DNA of 64,000 nucleotides from positions 490,001-554,000 of the forward strand of contig NZ_AP019368.1 in NCBI RefSeq assembly GCF_004295685.1. The letters are read 5' to 3'. Source of the DNA: Fluviispira sanaruensis. Lineage in GTDB: Bacteria > Bdellovibrionota_B > Oligoflexia > Silvanigrellales > Silvanigrellaceae. Position 1 is the stretch's first letter. Every line of letters begins with the position of its first letter. A program made the position numbers and the translations under genes. Shown here in pieces: positions 16,820-25,513 of the stretch. The notes beneath the pieces are model-generated. The model was not told where the DNA came from. It worked only from the letters and a program-made list of their open reading frames with translations, and searched no databases.

Positions 16820-18358
16820 TTAAGAATTGAGTCCAGAGATTTTTTTTGCAATTTGCACTGATAATTGAACGCCATAGCCTGAGCTGCCTTTTTGCGTGTA
16901 ACCTATGGCTTGGTTTTTATCAGAAACTCCAGCAATATCTATATGGGCGAAAGGAATATCTTCGGTAAATTCTTTTAAAAATGCCGCTGCAACCATGCTG
17001 CCAGCACCACCTGAATTTTTTCCTAAGTTAACAAGGTCGGTTATACTGCCTTTATTGTCATCCGCAATCTCTTCCCAAACAGGGAGTGGATATGCTCTTT
17101 CACCTGTTTCTTCAGAGGCTTTTATAACAATCTGTTCAAGCTCTTTATCGAAGGCAAAAACACCCGCTCCAACATGGCCAAGAGCTCCGATCATAGCTCC
17201 CGTTAACGTCGAATATTCTACAATATAATCTGGTTTTAAATCTTTAGCAGCATAATGAAGTGCATCGCTTAATACAAGGCGACCTTCGGCATCTGTGTTG
17301 AGAACTTCGATGGTTTTTCCGGAATATCCCGTGATGATATCTCCAACCCTAAAAGCCAATGCATCCACCATATTTTCGCAGAGGGCTCCAACGGCATAAA
17401 CATGTATGGGTAATTTTTGTCGAGCTATGGCGAGAATAGAGCTTAAAGTAACAGCAGAGCCAGACATGTCGTACTTCATTCCTTCTTGATGAATAGACGG
17501 GGTTTTTAATGAATACCCACCCGTATCCACAGTTAAACCTTTGCCCACAAAGGCAATTGTTTTGCTAAACTTTTCAGGTTTATACTCAATAACTACGAAT
17601 TGTGGTTCAAGCGCACTGCCCCCTGCAACAGCAAGCATAGCATTAAATCCCATTTCTTTGAGCTTTTGTGCACCCCAAATTTGGACGTTTAAATTCAGTT
17701 TCTTTGCTTGTTCTGCAATGTTTTCTGCAATGTATTTTGGAGTAGCGATATTAGGTGCCCCGTCTTGAAGCAGGCGGCAGGTATTCACAGAATTATTTAT
17801 AATCTCAGTATGATTGAGTTCTTCTTGGCAGCCCGATATATTTGAAATATAAGTTACTTGAAGAGGTTTTTCGCTTTCAGCCATTGCTTGTGCTGTGGCA
17901 TTGGAATTTGGGTATTTATACATACCTAAATTAAACCCAGCATGCACTTGAGCAATAAGTTCTTTAGAATTTATAAGTTTTGAATATGGTAAAAATGTAA
18001 CTTGTTGGGTTTTGAGTGCAAGGGCAATTTCAGCAGACTTAATCCCAATTTGTCGAGCTCTTGATGGCTTAATATCTTGTTTTTTACCAGCACCAATCAG
18101 AACAATTCTTTTACTTATTTTTGAATTATCTGAAATTGAAACTGTGGATTGTAGCCATTTCCCTTCAAAATCACCAAATGATATCAGTTTTTGAATGATA
18201 CCATTAAACTGTGAGTCAAGATTTGTGAGTTCTGAAGAATGAATTGTTCCCTTTTCGATATCAGTTTCATCTATTACGATTATAGCAAGGTCGGTATTGT
18301 TATTTTCAATGATAGGTTTGGAAATAAATTCAAGTGGTTTAATTTTAGGTAGTGACAT
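16820..18358 (-). CDS. pepA: Leucyl aminopeptidase (M17 family)
   Basis: 512 aa, normal M17 length. The C-terminal catalytic domain shows the metal and active-site motifs: FVGKGLTVDTGGYSLK, EGMKYDMSGSAVTL and NTDAEGRLVLSDAL. The N-terminal 180 residues form the variable domain used in hexamer formation. It removes N-terminal residues from peptides in the cytosol and, in some bacteria, also binds DNA. It is a single gene that shares a spacer of about 75 bases with the divergent mtgA. Confidence 0.95.
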   Translation of the reverse strand: MSLPKIKPLEFISKPIIENNNTDLAIIVIDETDIEKGTIHSSELTNLDSQFNGIIQKLISFGDFEGKWLQSTVSISDNSKISKRIVLIGAGKKQDIKPSRARQIGIKSAEIALALKTQQVTFLPYSKLINSKELIAQVHAGFNLGMYKYPNSNATAQAMAESEKPLQVTYISNISGCQEELNHTEIINNSVNTCRLLQDGAPNIATPKYIAENIAEQAKKLNLNVQIWGAQKLKEMGFNAMLAVAGGSALEPQFVVIEYKPEKFSKTIAFVGKGLTVDTGGYSLKTPSIHQEGMKYDMSGSAVTLSSILAIARQKLPIHVYAVGALCENMVDALAFRVGDIITGYSGKTIEVLNTDAEGRLVLSDALHYAAKDLKPDYIVEYSTLTGAMIGALGHVGAGVFAFDKELEQIVIKASEETGERAYPLPVWEEIADDNKGSITDLVNLGKNSGGAGSMVAAAFLKEFTEDIPFAHIDIAGVSDKNQAIGYTQKGSSGYGVQLSVQIAKKISGLNS

Positions 18359-18434
18359 AAAAGTACCTCATCTTAGGGTTAAAAAGCTGCCAATTTATTT
18401 TGCTTTAATCACTTAATCTTAGCAAGGAATTAGA

Positions 18435-19316
18435 ATGAAAGTTTTTTCTACATCATTTTGGTTTATAAAACTTCCATTATTTTGTTTCGTTGCTTTTATT
18501 CTCTGGTTTATCCCTTGGGTTTTTTTATTATATTCTGGATTACTGATATATTTTCCTTATGAGAGTGATGGAAAATCAAGATATATTCGTATTACAGGTC
18601 CAGTCGTTAGTGTTTTTTCCCCTCAATCTTGGAGCTCATACAATGAAATCCCTAAAACCTGTAAAGCAGCCTTGATTGCAGCGGAGGATAATCGTTTTTA
18701 TCAGCACAAAGGAGTGGATTTTGAAAGTCTAAAAATGAGTTTTATTACAAATCAGAAAATTGGAAAAAAAAAGCGGGGTGGAAGTACAATAACGCAACAA
18801 CTTGTTAAAAATGCATTTCTTTCGCGTAAAAAAAGTTATTTACGGAAATCGAGGGAAATAATGGGTGCGTTTATTTTAGATGGAATCATGTTAAAAGATC
18901 AGCAGCTTGAATGGTATTTTAACGTTGTTGAATTCGGTCCAAAAATTTATGGACTCGAAAATGCTGCACAAAAATATTTTAACACGGAAGCGAAAAGACT
19001 CACTCCATCTCAATGCATTGCTCTTGTGGCAATTATTCCATCACCTAAAAAATGGAATCAAAGTTTGGTAACACAAAAACCGACATCGTTTTTTGTGCAA
19101 AGATATAAAAAAATCTTAAATACAATTCAAAAAATGGGTATTCTCAACAACAAGGATCTCGTCATAGCTCGTAACTATGAAGCTATAAAAGGCAAAGAAC
19201 AATTGGACAATGCTTTGCTAAACAAAACAAAACTTCCTGATAATACTATAAAAACCATTGAGGGTGTGGAAGATTTTGATGAAAATGATGAAGATGAAAA
19301 TTCAGAAGATTATTAA
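18435..19316 (+). CDS. mtgA: Monofunctional peptidoglycan glycosyltransferase
   Basis: 293 aa: one N-terminal membrane anchor (residues 8-38) and a GT51 domain with motif 1 AALIAAEDNRFYQHKGVD (catalytic Glu), motif 2 GGSTITQQLVKNAFLS, motif 3 RKSREI, and motif 4 E-W-Y-F-N-V-V-E-F-G. No transpeptidase domain follows, so it is MtgA-like and only polymerises lipid II in the periplasm. The C-terminus is an unusual acidic tail (EDFDENDEDENSEDY). Confidence 0.93.
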   Translation: MKVFSTSFWFIKLPLFCFVAFILWFIPWVFLLYSGLLIYFPYESDGKSRYIRITGPVVSVFSPQSWSSYNEIPKTCKAALIAAEDNRFYQHKGVDFESLKMSFITNQKIGKKKRGGSTITQQLVKNAFLSRKKSYLRKSREIMGAFILDGIMLKDQQLEWYFNVVEFGPKIYGLENAAQKYFNTEAKRLTPSQCIALVAIIPSPKKWNQSLVTQKPTSFFVQRYKKILNTIQKMGILNNKDLVIARNYEAIKGKEQLDNALLNKTKLPDNTIKTIEGVEDFDENDEDENSEDY

Positions 19317-19496
19317 ATTCTAAATTTTTAGTTGGATTATTGAAAATAATATCATAAAAACAATATCTTAATTTGTACTACTTGACCAGTTTGCGCTGCT
19401 TATGTATTAAGAACCAAGTTTGAGTAGAGAATATTTAAATTCGTTTATATTCTGGTCTCGTCCGCTTGGTAATGGATTATTAAAAGAGGAAATGAA

Positions 19497-20405
19497 ATGA
19501 AATTAGGTTTTAGACAGTTCTTTTTGCATACCTTTTCCCTGCTTACTCTTATCCCTTCAATGAGTTCATTTGCCTTAACCGAAAAAAGTGTAACTCTTAA
19601 AGTAGCTCAAGAAAAAAATGATCAAGCGGATTCGAATAAATTAACAGAAAATGATAAAATTGATAAAAGTTTAAAAAAGGTTCTAGACGCAAAAGTCCTC
19701 AAAGTTTGCTCTGATGCAGGCTTTCTTCCATTCGAAATGAAAACTCAGACAGGTGAGTGGACTGGATTTGATATTGATATGATGAAACATTTTTCAAAAT
19801 CTCTGAAGGTCGAATTAAAAATGATTCAAATTAGTTTTGACGGAATTATTCCAGCATTAATTTCTGGTAAATGTGATCTTATCGCGGCTGGTATGACAGT
19901 TACACCTGAAAGAGAAAAAATTGTTGCATTTAGTGATTCAACCTTTATCAATGGTCTGAGCATTGCACTCAAAAACACAGAAGATAATAAATCTGCTTAT
20001 AAAAGCCTTGAAGATTTAGATAAAGATGATAACAATATTGCCGTTAAAACGGGATATACGAGCGATATTTATCTGTCAAAAACCTTGAAAAAAGCAAGAA
20101 TTTTAAGATTCGATCAAGACTCTGATCTCGTTCTGGCTGTAACGCAAGGAAGAGCAAAAGCCTTTGTTACAGATACGACATATGTTAATTTAATGGATAA
20201 AGATAAACAAAATAAATTTATAATACTACCAACCAAAATTGTTTCAGATAGTTTTTCAATCGCAGCAAAAAAATCAAGTAAAGAATTGATTGGCTCCTTT
20301 AATGAGTTTTTAAAGACCTGGAAAGAGAGTGGCGGTTATGCGCGGGCAGAAAAATTTTATTTTCAAGATCAGCTTTGGAGATCTCAAGTTCTTGGGGTTA
20401 AGTAG
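19497..20405 (+). CDS. Periplasmic solute-binding protein, amino-acid type (SBP family 3)
   Basis: 302 aa with a signal peptide (residues 1-26, SSFA). After a charged linker the SBP_bac_3 domain begins: VLKVCSDAGFLPFEMKTQTG, GFDIDMMKHFSKSL, GKCDLIAAGMTVTPERE and FSDSTFINGLSIAL are the family landmarks, including the T-x-x-R ligand Arg. It should bind a polar amino acid for an ABC importer, but no permease or ATPase gene lies nearby. The last eight bases overlap the end of the convergent gene. Confidence 0.9.
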   Translation: MKLGFRQFFLHTFSLLTLIPSMSSFALTEKSVTLKVAQEKNDQADSNKLTENDKIDKSLKKVLDAKVLKVCSDAGFLPFEMKTQTGEWTGFDIDMMKHFSKSLKVELKMIQISFDGIIPALISGKCDLIAAGMTVTPEREKIVAFSDSTFINGLSIALKNTEDNKSAYKSLEDLDKDDNNIAVKTGYTSDIYLSKTLKKARILRFDQDSDLVLAVTQGRAKAFVTDTTYVNLMDKDKQNKFIILPTKIVSDSFSIAAKKSSKELIGSFNEFLKTWKESGGYARAEKFYFQDQLWRSQVLGVK

Positions 20406-21168
20406 ATTTTAAAATAATATCTTTTTCGCTTACAAGCTGAGATTTTTTTGGATTTATAAAAAGAGAATTATAGGGTACGAATTTTCTTTCTCCAAAATAC
20501 GGCACGAATTTTTGTGACCAATGATACCATTCTCTCTCGCTAAATTGCCAACTATAGTATTTATAAGTGAGTAGAGCATACAAATTTTTTAAAAGTCCAT
20601 ATGTTTTTTTAAAAGATTTATCCAGTTTAATGACTTGAGGTAGATTTGTATCGCCTGAGTAAGGGTCTATATAAATCTTTATCAAGTCAAGGTTTCGAGT
20701 GCTCGTTGAGTTTATAAGTTGTGATTCGAAAATGATATCAATTCTATCTCTGTATCTATTATTTAAGGATGAAAGTCTCCCAAAACTTAAGGTGACACCT
20801 TCGTATGCTTTATCTACCTCAATCCGATCGTGATAAAATAAGAATCCCTGAGCTCTCGTATCATGCAAAATATCTCTTATAAAAAATTCAGAATTATCAT
20901 CAAAGTAATGTGTATTTTGTAATAAAACTGTTCTAAATAAAGTTAGTAAGTCATAATCAATTTTTGTATACCAACGATAACTTTCGAAAGTACAAACATT
21001 AATTTTATTCCATGGGCGAGACCAACCCATTTTTCTTTTGGCTCTATAATCTTCAAATTTTTGCATGAGGGAAGAAAGTAAATATATAGGAATATTTTTA
21101 CTAGTTAATACTTCATAAGTATTTTTATAATTTGTTTCTGAATTTATTTCAGGGACACTATCGAGCAT
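20398..21168 (-). CDS. Hypothetical protein (256 aa)
   Basis: 256 aa, not recognised. No signal peptide or membrane helices. It is rich in Tyr, Trp, Arg and Lys, with a central predicted beta region (residues 110-165) and a W-Q-F-S-E-R-E-W-Y-H-W-S-Q-K-F segment near 210. It is convergent with the solute-binding gene and divergent from the YheT gene. No function is suggested. Confidence 0.6.
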   Translation of the reverse strand: MLDSVPEINSETNYKNTYEVLTSKNIPIYLLSSLMQKFEDYRAKRKMGWSRPWNKINVCTFESYRWYTKIDYDLLTLFRTVLLQNTHYFDDNSEFFIRDILHDTRAQGFLFYHDRIEVDKAYEGVTLSFGRLSSLNNRYRDRIDIIFESQLINSTSTRNLDLIKIYIDPYSGDTNLPQVIKLDKSFKKTYGLLKNLYALLTYKYYSWQFSEREWYHWSQKFVPYFGERKFVPYNSLFINPKKSQLVSEKDIILKST

Positions 21169-21213
21169 TTTACCCCTCGCATTTATTTTGCAATGTTGAT
21201 ATATTAATTTGAG

Positions 21214-22275
21214 TTGAGAAATAACTATAGCGTCATAGCTTTGTCATTCTTACTGAGCATATTTATTGATATAAGGTTTTCATACTTGCAGAAATATAAT
21301 AACAAGATTCTATCAGATTTCAAACCTATTTGGTGGATGAGAAATCGACATTTACAGACGTTATTTCCCGCTCTTTTTTCATGTCAAAAAAATCTTTTAT
21401 TAAACCGTGAAACCATTTATTTGCCAGATCATGATTTTATTGAAGTTGACTGGACGGCAAATAAACAGGAAGACAAACCGCTCATTTTGCTTTTGCATGG
21501 ATTAGAAGGATCCTCGAATTCTTCTTATATTAGACGGACAATGCAGAAAGCGATTGATTCTGGTTTTCGCGCTGTATGTATGCATTTTAGAGGGTGTTCA
21601 GGCGTGCAAAATAAATTGCGCAGAGCTTATCACGCAGGAGAAACTGAAGATCTCAATTTTTTTATTAATTATTTAAGGCAAAAGGAAAAAATAAAATCTC
21701 AGGTATTTATTGTCGGTTTTTCTTTAGGCGGTAATGTTTTATTGAAATGGTTATCTGAAAATAATGAAAATGAATTTATTTCATCTGCAGTGGCTGTTTC
21801 AGTTCCATTTGAATTAGAAAATTCTGCTCAGAAAATGAACAAAGGTTTTTCAAGATTATATCAATGGTGGTTACTTAAAAGTTTAAAAAATAATTTGCTT
21901 AAAAATAATCGCTATAAAGATTTTAATTTATCTAAAGAAGAAATTGTTAGCATTAAGAATTTTTGGGAATTTGATGATAAAATAACTGCCCGTATTCATG
22001 GATTTAAGGGGGCTAAAGATTATTATAACAAATCAAGCTCAAGACAATATTTATCTCTTATCAAACATAATACGCTCATCATTCATTCACTTGACGATCC
22101 TTTTATGAGTGCGGCTTGTGTGCCACATCAAACTGAATTATCTCAATCAATTCAATTGGAATTGACATCGCACGGCGGGCATGTCGGTTTTATTTCTTGG
22201 CATTCTCTTTTAATTCCAATGTATTGGCTAGAAGCAAGAATAATAAAGTTTTGTCTTGCTCAAATTAAAATTTAA
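21214..22275 (+). CDS. YheT-family alpha/beta hydrolase
   Basis: Up to 353 aa. Family marks: the KPIWWMRNRHLQTLFPALF entry, the oxyanion motif L-L-L-H-G-L-E-G-S-S-N-S-S-Y, H-F-R-G-C-S-G, and the nucleophile elbow G-F-S-L-G-G-N-V-L. The late His is in SHGGHVGF. YheT/ABHD1-like enzymes act on esters or lipids. There is no ATG before residue 46, so a TTG at 21214 or a later TTG must start it; the chosen start is uncertain. Confidence 0.86.
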   Translation: MRNNYSVIALSFLLSIFIDIRFSYLQKYNNKILSDFKPIWWMRNRHLQTLFPALFSCQKNLLLNRETIYLPDHDFIEVDWTANKQEDKPLILLLHGLEGSSNSSYIRRTMQKAIDSGFRAVCMHFRGCSGVQNKLRRAYHAGETEDLNFFINYLRQKEKIKSQVFIVGFSLGGNVLLKWLSENNENEFISSAVAVSVPFELENSAQKMNKGFSRLYQWWLLKSLKNNLLKNNRYKDFNLSKEEIVSIKNFWEFDDKITARIHGFKGAKDYYNKSSSRQYLSLIKHNTLIIHSLDDPFMSAACVPHQTELSQSIQLELTSHGGHVGFISWHSLLIPMYWLEARIIKFCLAQIKI

Positions 22276-22373
22276 TATGAATGTTTATTTTTATATAAGC
22301 TAACTTGCTTTTGTTGCTCAAGAGTTGTACTTCTATAGAGATGTATATCACCTTTAGTGGAGTGCGCTTAAAA

Positions 22374-22754
22374 ATGAGGCTTCAAGTAAATCCGCATTCT
22401 TCAATTCCTCTCTATGCCCAAATTGTCGAGCAAATGAGAAATCAAATTCTCTCTGGCATCATTCAAGCTGGTACCGCTTTGCCTTCTGTACGTGAAATTT
22501 CAGAAATGATTGAAGTGAATTCACTGACAATTCAAAAAGCTCTTAAAATATTAGAAGTTGAAAAATTTATCATCATTCGTCGTGGTGTGGGTGCCTTTGT
22601 TTCCGAAAATATTAACTCGCTCAATCAAAATCAAAAAGAAGATCTTCTTAAACCTAGTTTGAGCAATATTGTATCGCATGCGCGTGAGTTAGGTGTTGAA
22701 CAAGATAGATTTCAAGCTCTCGTTGAGGAATGTTGGAGTGGACAAGAAATATGA
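22374..22754 (+). CDS. GntR-family (YtrA-like) transcriptional regulator
   Basis: 126 aa from the ATG at 22374, which has GGAG upstream; the longer frame adds an unlikely N-terminus. Residues 1-75 are a GntR winged helix: SIPLYAQIVEQMRNQILSG, GTALPSVREISEMIEVNSLTI and V-G-A-F-V. The short C-terminus with no ligand domain is typical of the YtrA subfamily, which represses an adjoining ABC transporter operon. The next gene, an ABC ATPase, overlaps its stop in an ATGA. Confidence 0.88.
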   Translation: MRLQVNPHSSIPLYAQIVEQMRNQILSGIIQAGTALPSVREISEMIEVNSLTIQKALKILEVEKFIIIRRGVGAFVSENINSLNQNQKEDLLKPSLSNIVSHARELGVEQDRFQALVEECWSGQEI

Positions 22755-23461
22755 TCGAAGTAAATAATTTAAAGCTATATGGCAAAACGCAAAATATAAG
22801 ACTCGAGATTCCTCAACTTAAATTCCACTCGCCGGGTATTACGGCACTTGTTGGACACAATGGAGCAGGAAAATCGTCTCTGCTTAGATTGATGGCGGGT
22901 TTGGATAAACCGGATCTTGGCTCAGTTATTTATTTGGCAAAAGATATATTTAAGCATTTTGAATTATTGAAAGATAAAATTCATCTTATCTCTTGGAATC
23001 TTGAACTTTATCAAGGGCTCACAACTGCTGATCATCTTAAATTGATCAAGTCACTTGCGCAAAATTGGAATAGCGAAATTGAAAATGCTCTCTTACGGGA
23101 TCTCGCTGTGCCTGCACATAAGCGCATCGATAAACTCTCCCGCGGTGAGCAAGTGCGTTTTCGCTTGTTATTAAGTTTGCCAAGAATGCCGATGGTGATT
23201 CTATTGGATGAAGTGACCAATGAATTAGACACGGATTCCAGAAGAACTATTTTTAAGAAGTTGGATGCATATTCTTACGATACAGGAGCCCAAGTGGTTG
23301 TCGCCACGAATATGGTCGAAGATATAGAGAGATATGCAACAGATATTATCCTTTTAAAAAAAGGGAAAGTTATTCTTCAAAGTGCACTAGATGCCATTAA
23401 AGAGGAGCATAGAACAAGCTTTGAAGAAATAATGCGAATTTATGAAAGAAAGGATTGTTAA
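22751..23461 (+). CDS. ABC transporter ATP-binding protein
   Basis: 236 aa starting at the ATGA overlap at 22751. Walker A GHNGAGKSS (about residues 34-42), signature LSRGEQVRF in place of LSGGQ, Walker B VILLDE with the catalytic Glu, then NELD as D-loop. The H-loop His is replaced: the expected position reads ATNMVED. It forms a YtrA-type transporter with the membrane protein that follows. Confidence 0.9.
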   Translation: MIEVNNLKLYGKTQNIRLEIPQLKFHSPGITALVGHNGAGKSSLLRLMAGLDKPDLGSVIYLAKDIFKHFELLKDKIHLISWNLELYQGLTTADHLKLIKSLAQNWNSEIENALLRDLAVPAHKRIDKLSRGEQVRFRLLLSLPRMPMVILLDEVTNELDTDSRRTIFKKLDAYSYDTGAQVVVATNMVEDIERYATDIILLKKGKVILQSALDAIKEEHRTSFEEIMRIYERKDC

Positions 23462-23463
23462 AC

Positions 23464-24543
23464 GTGATTGCAACATTCATGTTTCTGTTTAAACAGTATT
23501 GGTCTTTTTTTCTGTTGTGTTTAGTTGGCACTGTTGCGGGAATATATTTTGGCGGAATATGGTCTTTTCTTCCATTTATTTTTCTTATTTTATTTTTCTA
23601 TGAATGGAATATTGCACCAAAAAAAGAACGGACTTGGAGTTTTATTGAATCTCTTCCTCTGACGTTTAATAAAAGATATTTTATCAGAGTCATTGTTCCC
23701 TTTACTTTAAGTGTGTTTATCATATTCCTGATAACTTTTTTTAAAAAAAATATAGAAAACGATTTGATCAGCAGTATTGCCGATGCGACCCGTATTTCAT
23801 CGCTGTTTGTATTAAGTTCGATATTAGCAAGAAGTTTATCTGGTTTTATTGCTTGGATTATTTTTCTTTATCTCTCATCCTATTTTTTAGTAAATTATGT
23901 ATGTTATGAATTTGCTATTTTCATTTTAAGTCTTTCATTTGCTTATTATTCTATGTCTGAAAAACGTGCATCAAAATTAAAAACTATAGTCTTGCCTTTA
24001 GTTTTATCGATTTCCATTCTTGTATCCGCTAATTATTTTAGATTAAATATATATGAGCTGGGTTTATCTATCCCAAATGAAAATTTACAGCTTACTGTTG
24101 CAAAAAAATTGTTAAAAGAAAAAGCTTTTGTTGGAAAAAGTGTTTCCATAGAATGGTTGGGAAATCGCAATGATGCGTTTTCAGAACCAATGCGTATTAT
24201 TATTCCATCTTATTATAATGATAAATTACTTGAAAAAATGGAAACAGTTATTTTGCATGGAAATCATTGCACTGATGTTTGTAAATCACTTGCTGATTCT
24301 GTGTCTAATTATTCTAAAAATTGGAATCTTGAACGGATTGAAAAATACTTAAATTCAAATCGAGCGACCGAACAAATTTATGCTTTACGTATTCTAGAGA
24401 GTTCACCACAAGTCATTTATATCAGTCGTATTCTTCAGCTCGCAAAGAGCCCAGATGACGAAGTCAGTTCTATGGCAATTGATATATTACGGAACTGGGG
24501 AGATATTGATTTTTTTCATATTCCAAGCAATCCAATTTTTTAG
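23464..24543 (+). CDS. ABC transporter membrane subunit with HEAT-like C-terminus
   Basis: About 359 aa from the GTG at 23464, which has AAAGG ten bases upstream. Six or so membrane helices fill residues 1-195. The rest is soluble, and its last 60 residues (QIYALRILESSPQVIYISRI, then D-D-E-V-S-S-M-A-I-D-I-L-R-N-W) look like one HEAT repeat pair. By position it is the permease of the GntR/ATPase operon; its sequence is not closely recognised. Substrate unknown. Confidence 0.7.
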   Translation: MIATFMFLFKQYWSFFLLCLVGTVAGIYFGGIWSFLPFIFLILFFYEWNIAPKKERTWSFIESLPLTFNKRYFIRVIVPFTLSVFIIFLITFFKKNIENDLISSIADATRISSLFVLSSILARSLSGFIAWIIFLYLSSYFLVNYVCYEFAIFILSLSFAYYSMSEKRASKLKTIVLPLVLSISILVSANYFRLNIYELGLSIPNENLQLTVAKKLLKEKAFVGKSVSIEWLGNRNDAFSEPMRIIIPSYYNDKLLEKMETVILHGNHCTDVCKSLADSVSNYSKNWNLERIEKYLNSNRATEQIYALRILESSPQVIYISRILQLAKSPDDEVSSMAIDILRNWGDIDFFHIPSNPIF

Positions 24544-24769
24544 AATTTCAATAGTATATCTCTTTATTTAATGTCTTTTATTGCATTTTACCAATTGAAT
24601 CTTTAAATGTATCAGTTGGAAAAAGAGTCATTATTTGGACTTTTAGTGAGATATTATTGACAACATATATTTTATAAGAATATTATTATTTAAATAAAAC
24701 AAATTAATTATTCAATATTTATTATTATATATTGTTTATTTATAATAAAATAGTGGAGCACATTTATTT

Positions 24770-25411
24770 ATGCCTTTCTTGCTAAAAGTCTTTGTTATTT
24801 TATCTCCTATTTTTATTTTGACCTCATGTTTAAGCTCATTAACTTTAAACGAAACAGGTCGAACAGTGGGTAAAGGCAATCATGAGATTTCGATTGCTGC
24901 AGGTGTCCCTTATGCTTATGCCATAAAATGGAATTACGGTTTAACAGAAAATTTTGATTTTGGTTTAAAATTAGAGTCATTAACTCAAAGCTTCAGATTG
25001 AAATATGCTCTTATTCAAGGGAGTAGTGTTGATTCAGGTGCTTTAGCGATTGCAGGTGGTGCAGGAATAGGTGATGGAGGAAAATCCAAACACTATTATG
25101 GAGATATTATTGCAAGTGCTTTAGGCAGCAGTTGGGAGCCTTATGCTGCATTGCGATTGGGATATGTAGATGCAAAAACAGATATAAAATCAGATAACTA
25201 TCCTTCTTTTATTATAAGTTTAACTGAAAATTTAGCTGCTGGCAGGACAACCTATGCCTATGGTCAAACATTTCTAGGGACGCGCTATTGGTTTTCCAAA
25301 TCTACTTTTTTATCCCTTGAGGGGGCATATCTTTTTGTTTTTGATGAGAAAGGAAATATAGAACCCTCTGGGGCGGCAACAGGAGGTATAGCTTTGGGCT
25401 TCCGTTTTTAG
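24770..25411 (+). CDS. Predicted outer-membrane lipoprotein
   Basis: 213 aa. The lipobox ILTSC (Cys near residue 20) follows a basic-hydrophobic signal, so signal peptidase II cleavage is expected. The mature part has many Gly/Tyr beta strands (WEPYAALRLGYVDAK, TFLGTRYWFSK) and ends in an aromatic residue (GIALGFRF), which suggests a small beta barrel or beta sandwich. No named family. A TATAAT box lies at 24741. Confidence 0.65.
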   Translation: MPFLLKVFVILSPIFILTSCLSSLTLNETGRTVGKGNHEISIAAGVPYAYAIKWNYGLTENFDFGLKLESLTQSFRLKYALIQGSSVDSGALAIAGGAGIGDGGKSKHYYGDIIASALGSSWEPYAALRLGYVDAKTDIKSDNYPSFIISLTENLAAGRTTYAYGQTFLGTRYWFSKSTFLSLEGAYLFVFDEKGNIEPSGAATGGIALGFRF

Positions 25412-25456
25412 TTATTGAGTTTTGCAGCAAATTGATAGAATCACAGAGAGTTGTAT

Positions 25457-25497
25457 TAAAAAAGCCCACTTAAATATTTATTTAGGTGGGCTTTTAA
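25457..25497. terminator. Bidirectional terminator between the lipoprotein gene and dnaK
   Basis: AAAAAAGCCCACTTAAAT pairs with ATTTAGGTGGGCTTTT around a short AT loop. T runs on both strands serve both convergent genes. Confidence 0.92.
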
Positions 25498-25513
25498 TAT
25501 TGTTTGAACCTAA

